Part shown: piece by piece, positions 1 through 6,410 of the stretch
Numbering within the stretch: position 1 is the first letter of the stretch
How the letters are laid out: each line of letters begins with the position of its first letter
Source of the DNA: Planctomycetia bacterium
GTDB lineage: Bacteria > Planctomycetota > Phycisphaerae > Phycisphaerales > SM1A02
DNA: 7,114 nucleotides
Direction: 5' to 3'
NCBI GenBank assembly: GCA_009936695.1
Contig: JAACEA010000339.1
Location: 1-7,114 of the forward strand
Notes under the pieces: model-generated
Databases searched by the model: none
Told to the model about the DNA's origin: nothing
The model's input: only the letters and a program-made list of their open reading frames with translations
Program-made: the position numbers and the translations under genes

Positions 1-1526
1 CACCCGATCGCGACCAGCTGTCCGACGAGATCGGTCACCTGGCCCTTGGTGAGGTCGCGGAGCAGGCCGAAGGTCGAGAGTTCATCGTGCCGCATCGAGC
101 GGATGCGTTCGGTGTTCGCCCCGACCACGATGTCCGCGATGTGCCCCGCGCCGAACTGCTGCCCGAGGGTCCCGAGCCGTGCCACGCAGGAGAGGATCTT
201 CCTCGCCACCGTGGTCGCATCGTCGAGCCGCTCGACCTCGCCGAGGCAGGCGTCGCACGCACCGCACCCTCCCGGGCCCGCGTCCGCGCCGGTCCATTCG
301 TGGCCGAAGTACTCGACGATCGCGCGGTGCCGGCAGCCGAGTCCGCGGCACCAGGCGGAGGTCTCGTGAAGGAGATCGAGCTGGGCGCTGGTGTTTCGCC
401 GGATGGCGCCCGCATCACCGCCCTCCTCGATCGCCTCGTCGGCGGAGCGTTCGATGAGACCCTGCCAACGCGCGGCGTCGGAGGCGGCATGGAGGAGCAC
501 GCATTCCGCGGCGAGTCCGTCGCGGCCCGCCCGCCCGGCCTCCTGCTGGTAGTGCTCGAGCGACTTCGGCATGTTGGCGTGGATCACGCATCGGACGTCG
601 CTGCGGTCGATGCCCATGCCGAAGGCGACGGTCGCGACCACCACGGGGAGTCGGTCTGCCTGGAACGCCTCGTGGACCTTGGACCGTTTCGCGGCGGGGA
701 GGCCGGCGTGATAGCACGAGGCTCGAACGCCGCGGTCCAGCAACTTCTTCGCGATCCGTTCCGACTCGGCCCGGGTCTGCACGTAGATGATCGACGCCTC
801 GTTCGGATGTCGTTCGAGCACCTCGATCACCTGCTCGATCGCGTTGGTCCTCGGGCGGACGCGGAAGATGAGGTTCGGACGGTCGACCGAGCCGACCACC
901 CGGACCGGATCCTCGAGCCGGAGTTGCTGGACGATGTCGTCGCGCACCCGCGGGGTGGCGGTCGCGGTGCACGCCAGCATGGGCACGCCGGGAAGCTGTT
1001 CCCGGAGGCTCGCCAGGCGGCGATAGTCGGGTCGGAAGTCATGGCCCCACTGGCTGATGCAATGCGCTTCGTCGATCGCGACCAGGCAGGGTTCGGCGGC
1101 GGCGAGAATCGAGAGCAGGGACCCCAGGGCAAGCCGCTCCGGTGCGAGGTAGAGGACGGGGATCCGGCCGTGGACGAATTCACGGAGGACGTCGCGTTTC
1201 TCGTCCTCGCTGAGCAGTCCGTGCAGGGCGGCCGCGGGAACGCCGTTCGCGCGAAGGCTGTCGACCTGGTCCTTCATCAGGCTGACCAGCGGGCTCAGCA
1301 CGATCGCCGGACGTTCACGCACCAGCGGCGGCAGCTGATAGCACACCGATTTTCCACCACCGGTGGGGAGGACCAGCAGGGTGTCCCGGCCGTCGAGGAC
1401 CGAGGTGACGGCCTCCCGTTGGAGCGTTCGAAGTTCATCGTGGCCCCAGATCTCGCGAAGCAGCGTCTCCGCCCGATCGATCGGGTCGAGTCCTTCGGAA
1501 GGCTGGGTGGGAGCGGCCGTGGTCAT
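1..1526 (-). CDS. recQ: ATP-dependent DNA helicase RecQ (3' end beyond the window)
   Basis: RecQ is a cytoplasmic superfamily 2, 3'-to-5' DNA helicase that unwinds duplex and branched DNA in recombinational repair. I translated it by hand from the ATG at 1526, and 508 codons are visible without a stop. Helicase motifs appear in order: motif I LPTGGGKSVCYQLP (residues 53-66, Walker A Lys59), DEAH box (152-155) running into the RecQ-specific aromatic-rich loop CISQWGHDFRPDY (156-168), motif III ACTATAT (185-191), and motifs V/VI VAFGMGID (300-307) and QQEAGRAGRDG (327-337). A zinc site follows: Cys398 and CGACDAC (421-427). The RQC winged-helix domain begins near residue 430 and includes GAGHIADIV. 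The left edge cuts this domain, so an HRDC domain cannot be assessed. The start codon overlaps the dacB stop, and no Shine-Dalgarno sequence is visible, so translation is probably coupled to dacB. The family call is very secure. Confidence 0.97.
   Translation of the reverse strand, partial: MTTAAPTQPSEGLDPIDRAETLLREIWGHDELRTLQREAVTSVLDGRDTLLVLPTGGGKSVCYQLPPLVRERPAIVLSPLVSLMKDQVDSLRANGVPAAALHGLLSEDEKRDVLREFVHGRIPVLYLAPERLALGSLLSILAAAEPCLVAIDEAHCISQWGHDFRPDYRRLASLREQLPGVPMLACTATATPRVRDDIVQQLRLEDPVRVVGSVDRPNLIFRVRPRTNAIEQVIEVLERHPNEASIIYVQTRAESERIAKKLLDRGVRASCYHAGLPAAKRSKVHEAFQADRLPVVVATVAFGMGIDRSDVRCVIHANMPKSLEHYQQEAGRAGRDGLAAECVLLHAASDAARWQGLIERSADEAIEEGGDAGAIRRNTSAQLDLLHETSAWCRGLGCRHRAIVEYFGHEWTGADAGPGGCGACDACLGEVERLDDATTVARKILSCVARLGTLGQQFGAGHIADIVVGANTERIRSMRHDELSTFGLLRDLTKGQVTDLVGQLVAIG
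1523..1526 (-). promoter_or_regulatory. ATGA stop/start overlap joining dacB and recQ
   Basis: Read on the minus strand, these four bases are ATGA. The TGA ends dacB and the ATG begins recQ. The bases just upstream (GCGATCGCCGACCTCGCCGCGCC) are split here only to show context: they contain no purine-rich Shine-Dalgarno sequence. This arrangement usually means that the ribosome re-initiates after terminating, so recQ would be made from the dacB transcript. The overlap is seen directly; the coupling is inferred. Confidence 0.85.
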
Positions 1527-3157
1527 GGCGCGGCGAGGTCGGCGATCGCGGTCACGATCGCCTCCTGAAGTCGTTTCGCCGGTCGGGAGGATCCCTTGAA
1601 GCCGTTGCAGAGAATGCTGAACGCCCATCGACGGCCGGTGTCGTCGGTCACGAAGCCACTCAGGCAGCTGACCCCGGTCAGATAGCCGGACTTCGCATCG
1701 ACCCGGGCGGACCGGCCGTCCCAGTTCTGGAAGCGAGACTCCAGGGAGCCCTCCTCGCCACCACGGGCCAGGCTCTCGATGAAGATCGTGCCGAGCCGTG
1801 GATCGTCGTGGAAGGAGTCGAGCCAGGCGGTCAGGAATCCCGCGGTGACCCGGTTCCGCCGCGACAGTCCCGAGCCGTCGTCGAAGTAGTTGCCTTCGAG
1901 AATGTCACCGGCGCTCGCCCCGATCCTCGCGGTGGCGATTCGACGGATCGTCGCGTTCGCATCCTTCCACGCTCCGGGTCGCCCCGTGTTCTCGTGAATC
2001 GTCCGCTTCAACAGGGATTCCGCGTAGAGATTCTGGCTCTCCTCGTTGCAGTGTTCGACGATCTCCTCGATCGGCATGCGAACCACCGGGCCCACGACCG
2101 GGCCGGCTTCGCGGGGGCCGCCTTCCCGGCGACCGATCCGGCGGATCTCGACGCCGCGGTCCCGCACCCGATCGGCGAGGAGCTCGACGGCGATCATGGG
2201 CGGATCGTGGACGGTGACCTCGAGTGGCACCACCGGTCGGCCCGATCGCTGCCTTCGGACCATTCCCTTGAAGACGAGCTCGTTGGTGCCCGGTCGGCGG
2301 TAGATCCACGCGGTCTGCTTGTCCGCGCTGATCTTCGAGTCGTTTCGGGACGCCTCCACGAGTCCGTCGATCCGCGGTCGAACATCCGTCCAGTCGGGTT
2401 TCGCGCCGCCGCTGGTCCGTGGTCTGAAGTGAAGGGTGTTGCGATGGAAGTTCAGGCCCGCCACCTCCGCGGAGAATCGATTCAGTCGATCCTCCGGATT
2501 CCAGCCGTCCCGGCCGTCGGTGCCGTCGTTCCAGTGGCGAGGTTCGAAGATCGAGTCGTCGACCAGGATGTCGATCGGTCCCTCATCCCCGTTTCGGGCG
2601 ATCGCGTCGGCCCAGAATCCGAGGATGGCCTCTTCGTCGAGCTGGCGTCGTTCGCCGTCGGCGTCGCGGTACTGGAGGCGATCGAAGAAGATCGGGTCGC
2701 CGAGGGAGGGGTCGCCGTCTCCGATCAGGACGTACCCGCCGGGGATTCGTTCCACCCGGGTCTCGAAGCGGAAGTCCGGACCGAGCGAATGCAGGGCGGC
2801 ACCGCTCGCCACCACCTTCATGTTGCTCGCAGGAAGCATCGGACGATCCGCGTCGATGGCCACGATCTCTCGTCCCGGTCCGCCGCCTTCGTCGCACGCT
2901 CGGATGCTGACGGCGATTTCAGCGCCCTTCAGATCCCCTCGGCGGGCATTCTGGACGAGGGTCTTCACGCGAGTCGCGAGCGTGTCCTGCCCGGCGGCGG
3001 TGATCGTCGTGGTGTTCGATGGGGCGGGCCCCGAGGCGGCGGGGGCGAGACTGGCGGACGTGGGTACGACGCCGAGCGCGGCGGCGATGAGGGGAATCGC
3101 GACGCGGGTTCGAGTTCGAGGTGGCCGTGAGATCTTCAAGGTCCGGGTTCTCCGCAT
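1523..3157 (-). CDS. dacB: D-alanyl-D-alanine carboxypeptidase/endopeptidase, PBP4 (peptidase S13) family
   Basis: Serine peptidase of the S13 family that removes the terminal D-Ala from peptidoglycan stem peptides or cleaves D-Ala-DAP crosslinks in the periplasm. The three penicillin-binding motifs are present in a 544-residue protein: SNMK (Ser111 nucleophile, Lys114) inside LPASNMKVV, SQN (374-376) inside ESQNLYAESLLK, and KSG (489-491) inside DAKSGYLTGVSCLSGFV. The family block DDGSGLSRRNRVT (426-438) is also present. The first 40 residues form a signal peptide: an Arg-rich n-region, the hydrophobic stretch VAIPLIAAALGVV (19-31) and a probable cleavage site near SASLA-P. The frame stays open upstream to 3346, but those 63 extra residues look non-secretory and would lie antisense to the start of the divergent gene, so I chose the ATG at 3157. 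The wide gap between the first two motifs (about 260 residues) is typical of PBP4, which has extra domains inserted there. KSG in place of KTG is a common variant. Confidence 0.95.
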   Translation of the reverse strand: MRRTRTLKISRPPRTRTRVAIPLIAAALGVVPTSASLAPAASGPAPSNTTTITAAGQDTLATRVKTLVQNARRGDLKGAEIAVSIRACDEGGGPGREIVAIDADRPMLPASNMKVVASGAALHSLGPDFRFETRVERIPGGYVLIGDGDPSLGDPIFFDRLQYRDADGERRQLDEEAILGFWADAIARNGDEGPIDILVDDSIFEPRHWNDGTDGRDGWNPEDRLNRFSAEVAGLNFHRNTLHFRPRTSGGAKPDWTDVRPRIDGLVEASRNDSKISADKQTAWIYRRPGTNELVFKGMVRRQRSGRPVVPLEVTVHDPPMIAVELLADRVRDRGVEIRRIGRREGGPREAGPVVGPVVRMPIEEIVEHCNEESQNLYAESLLKRTIHENTGRPGAWKDANATIRRIATARIGASAGDILEGNYFDDGSGLSRRNRVTAGFLTAWLDSFHDDPRLGTIFIESLARGGEEGSLESRFQNWDGRSARVDAKSGYLTGVSCLSGFVTDDTGRRWAFSILCNGFKGSSRPAKRLQEAIVTAIADLAAP

Positions 3158-3212
3158 CCGTGCGAGCCGGAGCAGTGTAGCCGCGGACCCGTGCGCCAGG
3201 TCACCGACTACG
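3158..3212. promoter_or_regulatory. Divergent intergenic region, dacB and small sigma-like gene
   Basis: Only 55 bases separate the two divergent start codons, so promoters for both directions must lie here or inside the genes. On the minus strand, TACACT at 3179-3174 resembles a -10 box, and a TGAC-containing -35-like element (GTGACC) lies 19 bases further upstream. If real, transcription of dacB would begin roughly 10 bases before its ATG. No clear pair is visible for the plus strand. The match is weak and should be read as a candidate only. Confidence 0.3.
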
Positions 3213-3704
3213 ATGGACGCCATGTCCACCTCGGCACCGGATTCCGGGCAAGTTCGTACCTGCCGCCTTTTGCTCGCGCTCGGTATGAACCGCGTCGACG
3301 CGGAGCACACCGCACGGGTGGTCCGGAACCACCCCGCCTTCGACACCCGAGGCGGACGGCTCGCCGTCTTCGCCTACCGGGAGTCCGATCCCGCCGGCGG
3401 GGACCGGATCCGTGAGGCGTGGATCCTGGTGTCCGTGCTCGGATGGGAGGAACGAGCCGCCGCGATCGCGCTCGACTGCTCGCGTACGGCGCTCCGCGGC
3501 CATCTGGAGCAGGCCGCCTCGCGATTCGATGCCATCGACGTCGAGGCGCTCCGGCGGATCGTCGACGCATACCGACCCGGCCCGATGGAGGACGAGTCGG
3601 CGGCTCCGACGACGGATCCCTATCGTCTCATGCGGTGGCTCGGCTGGACCGCCGTGGTGGTGGTCGGTCTCGAGGTGTTTCGCCGGCTCGTCGTGGCCAG
3701 CTGA
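3213..3704 (+). CDS. Small protein with sigma-70 region-4-like helix-turn-helix and C-terminal hydrophobic segment
   Basis: I do not recognise this as a named family. The 163-residue product starts at ATG 3213; a second ATG at 3222 would give 160 residues, and neither has a strong ribosome binding site (an AGGT lies about 11 bases before the first). Residues 66-105 resemble region 4 of ECF sigma factors: an Ile/Leu-rich helix, the turn LGWEERAAAIAL (76-87), then CSRTALRGHLEQA (89-101), where sigma factors carry a recognition helix. Residues 17-58 contain a stretch (LALGMNRVDAEHTARVV) faintly like the start of sigma region 2, but far too short for a full one. Residues 143-162 are hydrophobic (LGWTAVVVVGLEVFRRLVVA) and could be a short membrane anchor. 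Third-position GC bias and divergence from dacB support a real gene. It is followed after 35 bases by another plus-strand gene. A role in transcription is inference from the helix-turn-helix only. Confidence 0.7.
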   Translation: MDAMSTSAPDSGQVRTCRLLLALGMNRVDAEHTARVVRNHPAFDTRGGRLAVFAYRESDPAGGDRIREAWILVSVLGWEERAAAIALDCSRTALRGHLEQAASRFDAIDVEALRRIVDAYRPGPMEDESAAPTTDPYRLMRWLGWTAVVVVGLEVFRRLVVAS

Positions 3705-3739
3705 GCCGCGTCAGATCCGGCTTCGATCGGCGGCGGATC

Positions 3740-4393
3740 ATGCCTAGGATGTCGGCGTCGAAAGCTCGTGGAGAATCAGCATTGCCTCTTGAACGATCTC
3801 GTCCGACGGTCGGGCCTCGTGGTTCGGCGACCCAGTGGGTGACTGCCGTGGTGGCGATCCTCGCCACGTGCGTGCTGGTCGGTTGGTGGGCGTCGAACCT
3901 GCCGTCTCCCCCTCGATTCTCGCCGCTCACGATCGAACCGGGGGTGGCTCAGGCCAGGGCTCGGCGGATCGTGCTGGAGATCGAGGGGGCCGATGCGGCC
4001 CAGGTCCGCGTGGTGCCGCGGGTGGAGTTCGACCTGTCGGCCGGGCGACCACCGCTCGAGGGGTTCGCCGCGAGTGCCTTCACGGCGAGATACCGGGTGC
4101 CGATCGATCTCGGGGAGACGACGTTCGCCAGTCTCGGCGCCGATGTCCGGAGTTGCGAGGTGAGGTTCCTCCGCAGCGGCGAGCCGATCGACACCGCGTC
4201 GATCGGCGGAGACGGGAGCCTTGAGACCGGGGTGCTGATCCTGCCTGCCGGAAGCAGCGACATCGAGATCGAGGTCGTCGCGAAAGGCGAGGCGTCCAGC
4301 TTCCGGGGGTGGTGGCGACCGGATCCCGAAGGGCCGACCGAGGATCTGCCGGGAACGATCGCGGAGAGGATGGCGGACCCCTCCGCCGATTGA
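3740..4393 (+). CDS. Uncharacterised single-pass membrane-anchored protein
   Basis: I do not recognise this family. The ATG at 3740 gives 217 residues; another ATG at 3749 would remove three residues. The N-terminus is a short polar, basic cytoplasmic segment (1-31), then one strong transmembrane helix WVTAVVAILATCVLVGWWA (33-51), then a Pro-rich linker (NLPSPPRFSP) and about 155 residues predicted outside the membrane. The outer part alternates hydrophobic and charged residues (RRIVLEIEG, AQVRVVPRVEFDL, GVLILPAG, SDIEIEVVAKG), which suggests a beta-sandwich. I see no catalytic motif, lipobox or Cys pair. The in-frame extension back to 3419 overlaps the preceding gene in another frame and is Arg-rich, so it is not coding. 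The 35-base gap suggests co-transcription with the sigma-like gene. A partner or sensor role is possible, but nothing in the sequence shows it. Confidence 0.75.
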   Translation: MPRMSASKARGESALPLERSRPTVGPRGSATQWVTAVVAILATCVLVGWWASNLPSPPRFSPLTIEPGVAQARARRIVLEIEGADAAQVRVVPRVEFDLSAGRPPLEGFAASAFTARYRVPIDLGETTFASLGADVRSCEVRFLRSGEPIDTASIGGDGSLETGVLILPAGSSDIEIEVVAKGEASSFRGWWRPDPEGPTEDLPGTIAERMADPSAD

Positions 4394-4480
4394 CGGCGGT
4401 GTCGAACGGATGGATGCGACCGCGTACCGCGCGGGTGCCGATCTCGCCGACGTGCCGCCTCGCTGCCCCGGGGTCGCGGT
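4394..4480. other. Non-coding gap between converging genes
   Basis: This stretch lies after the membrane-protein gene and before the tsf terminator. It contains no supported gene. I see no hairpin followed by a T-run on the plus strand, so how transcription of the plus-strand pair ends is not evident here. Confidence 0.5.
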
Positions 4481-4512
4481 GAAGAAAAGGACCCGGCCGC
4501 GAGGCCGGGTCC
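4481..4512 (-). terminator. Rho-independent terminator of the rpsB-tsf operon
   Basis: A perfect 10-bp stem, GGACCCGGCC (4489-4498) and GGCCGGGTCC (4503-4512), closes a GCGA tetraloop. Read on the minus strand, the stem is followed at once by TTTTCTTC (4488-4481). This is the classic layout of an intrinsic terminator, about 40 bases after the tsf stop codon. There is no T-run on the other side, so it should act only on minus-strand transcription. Confidence 0.9.
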
Positions 4513-4531
4513 CGTGATCGAACTACTGGAG

Positions 4532-4547
4532 GGCGAGCAGGCTCGCC
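4532..4547 (-). repeat. Short inverted repeat just after tsf
   Basis: GGCGAGC and GCTCGCC are perfect inverted repeats separated by only AG, so in RNA they would form about six base pairs with a four-base loop. It lies directly after the tsf stop codon and before the main terminator, with no U-run of its own. It may protect the 3' end of the transcript or be chance in GC-rich DNA. Confidence 0.4.
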
Positions 4548-4553
4548 GAAGTC

Positions 4554-5360
4554 TCACTCGCCGCCGACCTGGAGGCGAACGAAGTTCTTCAACGTCGTTC
4601 CCTTGGGGAGCAGCGAGCCGATCTGCTTGCTGTCGTCGCGGACGTACTTCTGGCCGACGAGGGTCACTTCCTCGAAGAACTTCCGAATCTTGCCTTCGGC
4701 GATCTTGGCCGCGATCTCGGGCGGCTTGCCGCTGTTCTCGGCTTCGGCCTTCGCTTCGCCGGCCTTGAGGGCGACGAGGTCGCCCGGCAGACCGTGTTCG
4801 TCGACCGCCATGGGCGTCGGGACGTTCGCCGCGACGTGCTGGCAGATGCCGGTCGCGAGATCCTCGGAGAGTTCGCCTTCGAACTGGAGCAGGACCCCGA
4901 GCTTCGAGTCGTGGTGGAGGTAGGAGCCGAAGCTGCCGCCGCTCATCTTCGTGCCACGGGCCAGCGAGATGTTCTCGCCGGTGGTGATTCGAACCTCGTC
5001 GAGCGCCTTGGTCATCGCGTCGTCGAGGGTGACGTCACCGTCGGCGCCCGACAGCGCGTTGGTCGCGATCTGGGTCGCGAGCTCGCGGAAGCTGTCGTTC
5101 CGGGCGGTGAAGTCGGTCTCGGCCCGCAGTTCGATGATCGCGGCGTTGCTGCCGTCGATCGCGATCGAGATGCAGCCCTCACCCGCGGCGCGGTCGGCGC
5201 GGGTGTCCATCTTGCCCTTGAGCTTCTCCCGAAGGGCGGCCTCGGCCGCATCGGCATCGCCGCCGGCGGCGATCAGGGCTTTCTTGCAGTCCATCATGCC
5301 CAGGCCGGTCTTCTGGCGAAGAGCCATCACGTCCTTGGCGCTGACGTCGGTGGTGGACAT
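4554..5360 (-). CDS. tsf: Translation elongation factor Ts
   Basis: EF-Ts is the cytoplasmic guanine-nucleotide exchange factor that recycles EF-Tu-GDP to EF-Tu-GTP during elongation. The 268-residue product is close to the usual size. The N-terminal UBA-like domain has VMALRQKTGLGMMDCKKAL (11-29), including the EF-Ts signature TGxGMMDCKKAL. The core carries TDFTARND (82-89), matching the TDFVA(R/K)N motif whose Asp-Phe pair contacts EF-Tu, and TGENISLARG further on. The C-terminal part has EIAAKIAEGKIRKFFEEVTL and a final LQVGGE. The ATG at 5360 is preceded by AAGGA 13 bases upstream and GGAA six bases upstream, so the ribosome binding site is modest. It lies 122 bases after rpsB on the same strand, the near-universal bacterial order, and ends just before a strong terminator. 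Identification is certain. Confidence 0.98.
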   Translation of the reverse strand: MSTTDVSAKDVMALRQKTGLGMMDCKKALIAAGGDADAAEAALREKLKGKMDTRADRAAGEGCISIAIDGSNAAIIELRAETDFTARNDSFRELATQIATNALSGADGDVTLDDAMTKALDEVRITTGENISLARGTKMSGGSFGSYLHHDSKLGVLLQFEGELSEDLATGICQHVAANVPTPMAVDEHGLPGDLVALKAGEAKAEAENSGKPPEIAAKIAEGKIRKFFEEVTLVGQKYVRDDSKQIGSLLPKGTTLKNFVRLQVGGE

Positions 5361-5482
5361 CGTTCGTTCCGTTTCCTTGCGTGTTCGGATCGGGAATCAC
5401 CCGATCGGGGTTCCGGCATCCGGTCCCATTGCCTGGACCGGCCCGGGTGAATACGGGGTCCGTCGCATGACGCGACGGGGGA
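5361..5482 (-). promoter_or_regulatory. rpsB-tsf spacer with three stem-loops
   Basis: The 122-base spacer contains three perfect 7-bp inverted repeats in a row. The first is CCGTCGC/GCGACGG at 5460-5466 and 5472-5478 (5-base loop). The second is CCGGTCC/GGACCGG at 5420-5426 and 5435-5441 (8-base loop). The third is GATCGGG/CCCGATC at 5388-5394 and 5400-5406 (5-base loop). None is followed by a U-run on the minus strand, so they are not simple terminators. In this position they could tune tsf relative to rpsB by attenuation, processing or mRNA stability. The repeats are seen directly; the role is inferred. Confidence 0.55.
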
Positions 5483-6322
5483 TCAACCTTCGGTCGCGAC
5501 GCTCGCTTCGGGGGTGGACTCGCCGTCGCTCGGCGCGGCGGGTTCGTCGGCCCGGAACTGGCTTCGGCTGGAGCGTCGTCGGCCACCGCCGGCGGCCGCT
5601 TCGTCATCGGCACCGCCTTCGGCCTTCTCCTGCGCGAGCTGGGCCCGCTTGGCCTTGCCTTCGGCGATCGCGGCACAGAGTTCCCGGATGGTGACGTCGA
5701 TGGATCGCATCGAGTCGTCGTTGCCGGGGATCGGGATGTCGGCGAGGTTCGGATCACCGTCGGTGTCGATGAGACAGATGGTCGGGATGCCGAGGTTCTT
5801 GGCCTCGTTCAGCGCGTTTCGTTCGCGGTTCACGTCGACCACGACCATCGCGCCGGGCAGGTTGTTCATGGACCGGATGCCGTTGAGGTTCCGGAAGATC
5901 TTCTTCTGCTCGCGGAGAAGCTGGGATTCCATCTTCTTCGAGTAGCTTCGGATCTCACCGGACTCGATCAGCGCCTCGAGTTCCTCGAGTCGCTTGAGTC
6001 GCTCGCGGATGGTCCGGAAGTTCGTCAGCGTGCCGCCCAGCCATCGCTCGGTGACGTACGGCATCTTCACGTCGGTGCAGTACTTCTCGATCGCGGCCTG
6101 GGCCTGTCGCTTGGTACCCACGAAGACGACGTCCTTGCCCTGCGCGGTGACGTTCTGGATCAGCTTCCGTGCGAGCAGGAGGCCCTTGATGGTCTCCTTG
6201 ATGTCGATGATGTGGATCTGGTTTCGAGTCGCGAAGATGTACGGCTTCATCTTCGGGTTCCAGTTGCTTCGGCGCTGGCCGAAGTGGATGCCCGCTTCAA
6301 TGAGTTCCTTCACCAATGACAT
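5483..6322 (-). CDS. rpsB: 30S ribosomal protein S2
   Basis: S2 is a late-assembling small-subunit protein of the 30S body that is needed for S1 binding and initiation. The 279-residue product shows the family signatures in order: LIEAGIHFGQRRSNWNPKMK (7-26), PYIFATRNQIHIIDI (27-41), VFVGTKRQAQ (67-76), PYVTERWLGGTLTNF (88-102), NLPGAMVVVD (154-163) and PIPGNDDSMRSID (197-209). The start is ATG 6322, five bases after the strong Shine-Dalgarno GGAAGG. The frame stays open to 6772, but that extension shows no S2 similarity and would run into the divergent gene. The S2 core ends near residue 230. Beyond it is a tail of about 45 residues rich in Ala, Gly, Glu and Ser with a basic patch (GGGRRRSSRSQFR), absent from compact S2 proteins. 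It heads the operon with tsf and has a long structured leader. Confidence 0.98.
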   Translation of the reverse strand: MSLVKELIEAGIHFGQRRSNWNPKMKPYIFATRNQIHIIDIKETIKGLLLARKLIQNVTAQGKDVVFVGTKRQAQAAIEKYCTDVKMPYVTERWLGGTLTNFRTIRERLKRLEELEALIESGEIRSYSKKMESQLLREQKKIFRNLNGIRSMNNLPGAMVVVDVNRERNALNEAKNLGIPTICLIDTDGDPNLADIPIPGNDDSMRSIDVTIRELCAAIAEGKAKRAQLAQEKAEGGADDEAAAGGGRRRSSRSQFRADEPAAPSDGESTPEASVATEG

Positions 6323-6327
6323 GGGAG

Positions 6328-6333
6328 CCTTCC
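6328..6333 (-). promoter_or_regulatory. rpsB: Shine-Dalgarno sequence of rpsB
   Basis: GGAAGG on the minus strand lies five bases before the ATG and is part of a repeated GGAAGGAAGG tract (6337-6328). It is the best ribosome binding site in the window and fixes the rpsB start. A hairpin ends two bases upstream of the tract. Confidence 0.8.
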
Positions 6334-6392
6334 TTCCGGTCCGCGATGGCGGACGCTGCTGCAGCGACACCGGCGATCCGTTCCGATGGCGA

Positions 6393-6410
6393 GGCCGCGG
6401 ATCCGCGGCC
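6393..6410. repeat. 18-bp perfect palindrome in the rpsB leader
   Basis: GGCCGCGGATCCGCGGCC equals its own reverse complement across all 18 bases. In RNA it would fold as a 7-bp GC stem with a GAUC loop. In DNA it could bind a dimeric protein. It is one of several inverted repeats in the leader and by far the longest uninterrupted one. Confidence 0.9.

Noticed and set aside
87..1568. 493-codon plus-strand open frame
   Set aside because: It lies wholly antisense to recQ, whose helicase motifs are unmistakable. The frame stays open because of extreme third-position GC. Its translation shows no recognisable domain.
1808..3130. 440-codon plus-strand open frame
   Set aside because: Antisense to dacB, which carries all three penicillin-binding motifs. 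It is a GC-driven mirror frame.
2436..3212. 259-residue N-terminal extension of the sigma-like gene
   Set aside because: This part is antisense to dacB and Ser/Arg-rich. The gene-like part begins at 3213.
3158..3346. 63-residue N-terminal extension of dacB
   Set aside because: It would bury the signal peptide inside the protein and overlap the start of the divergent gene, so the ATG at 3157 fits better.
4489..4512. Terminator acting on the plus-strand membrane-protein gene
   Set aside because: The hairpin has no T-run on its plus-strand side. The T-run is present only when read on the minus strand.
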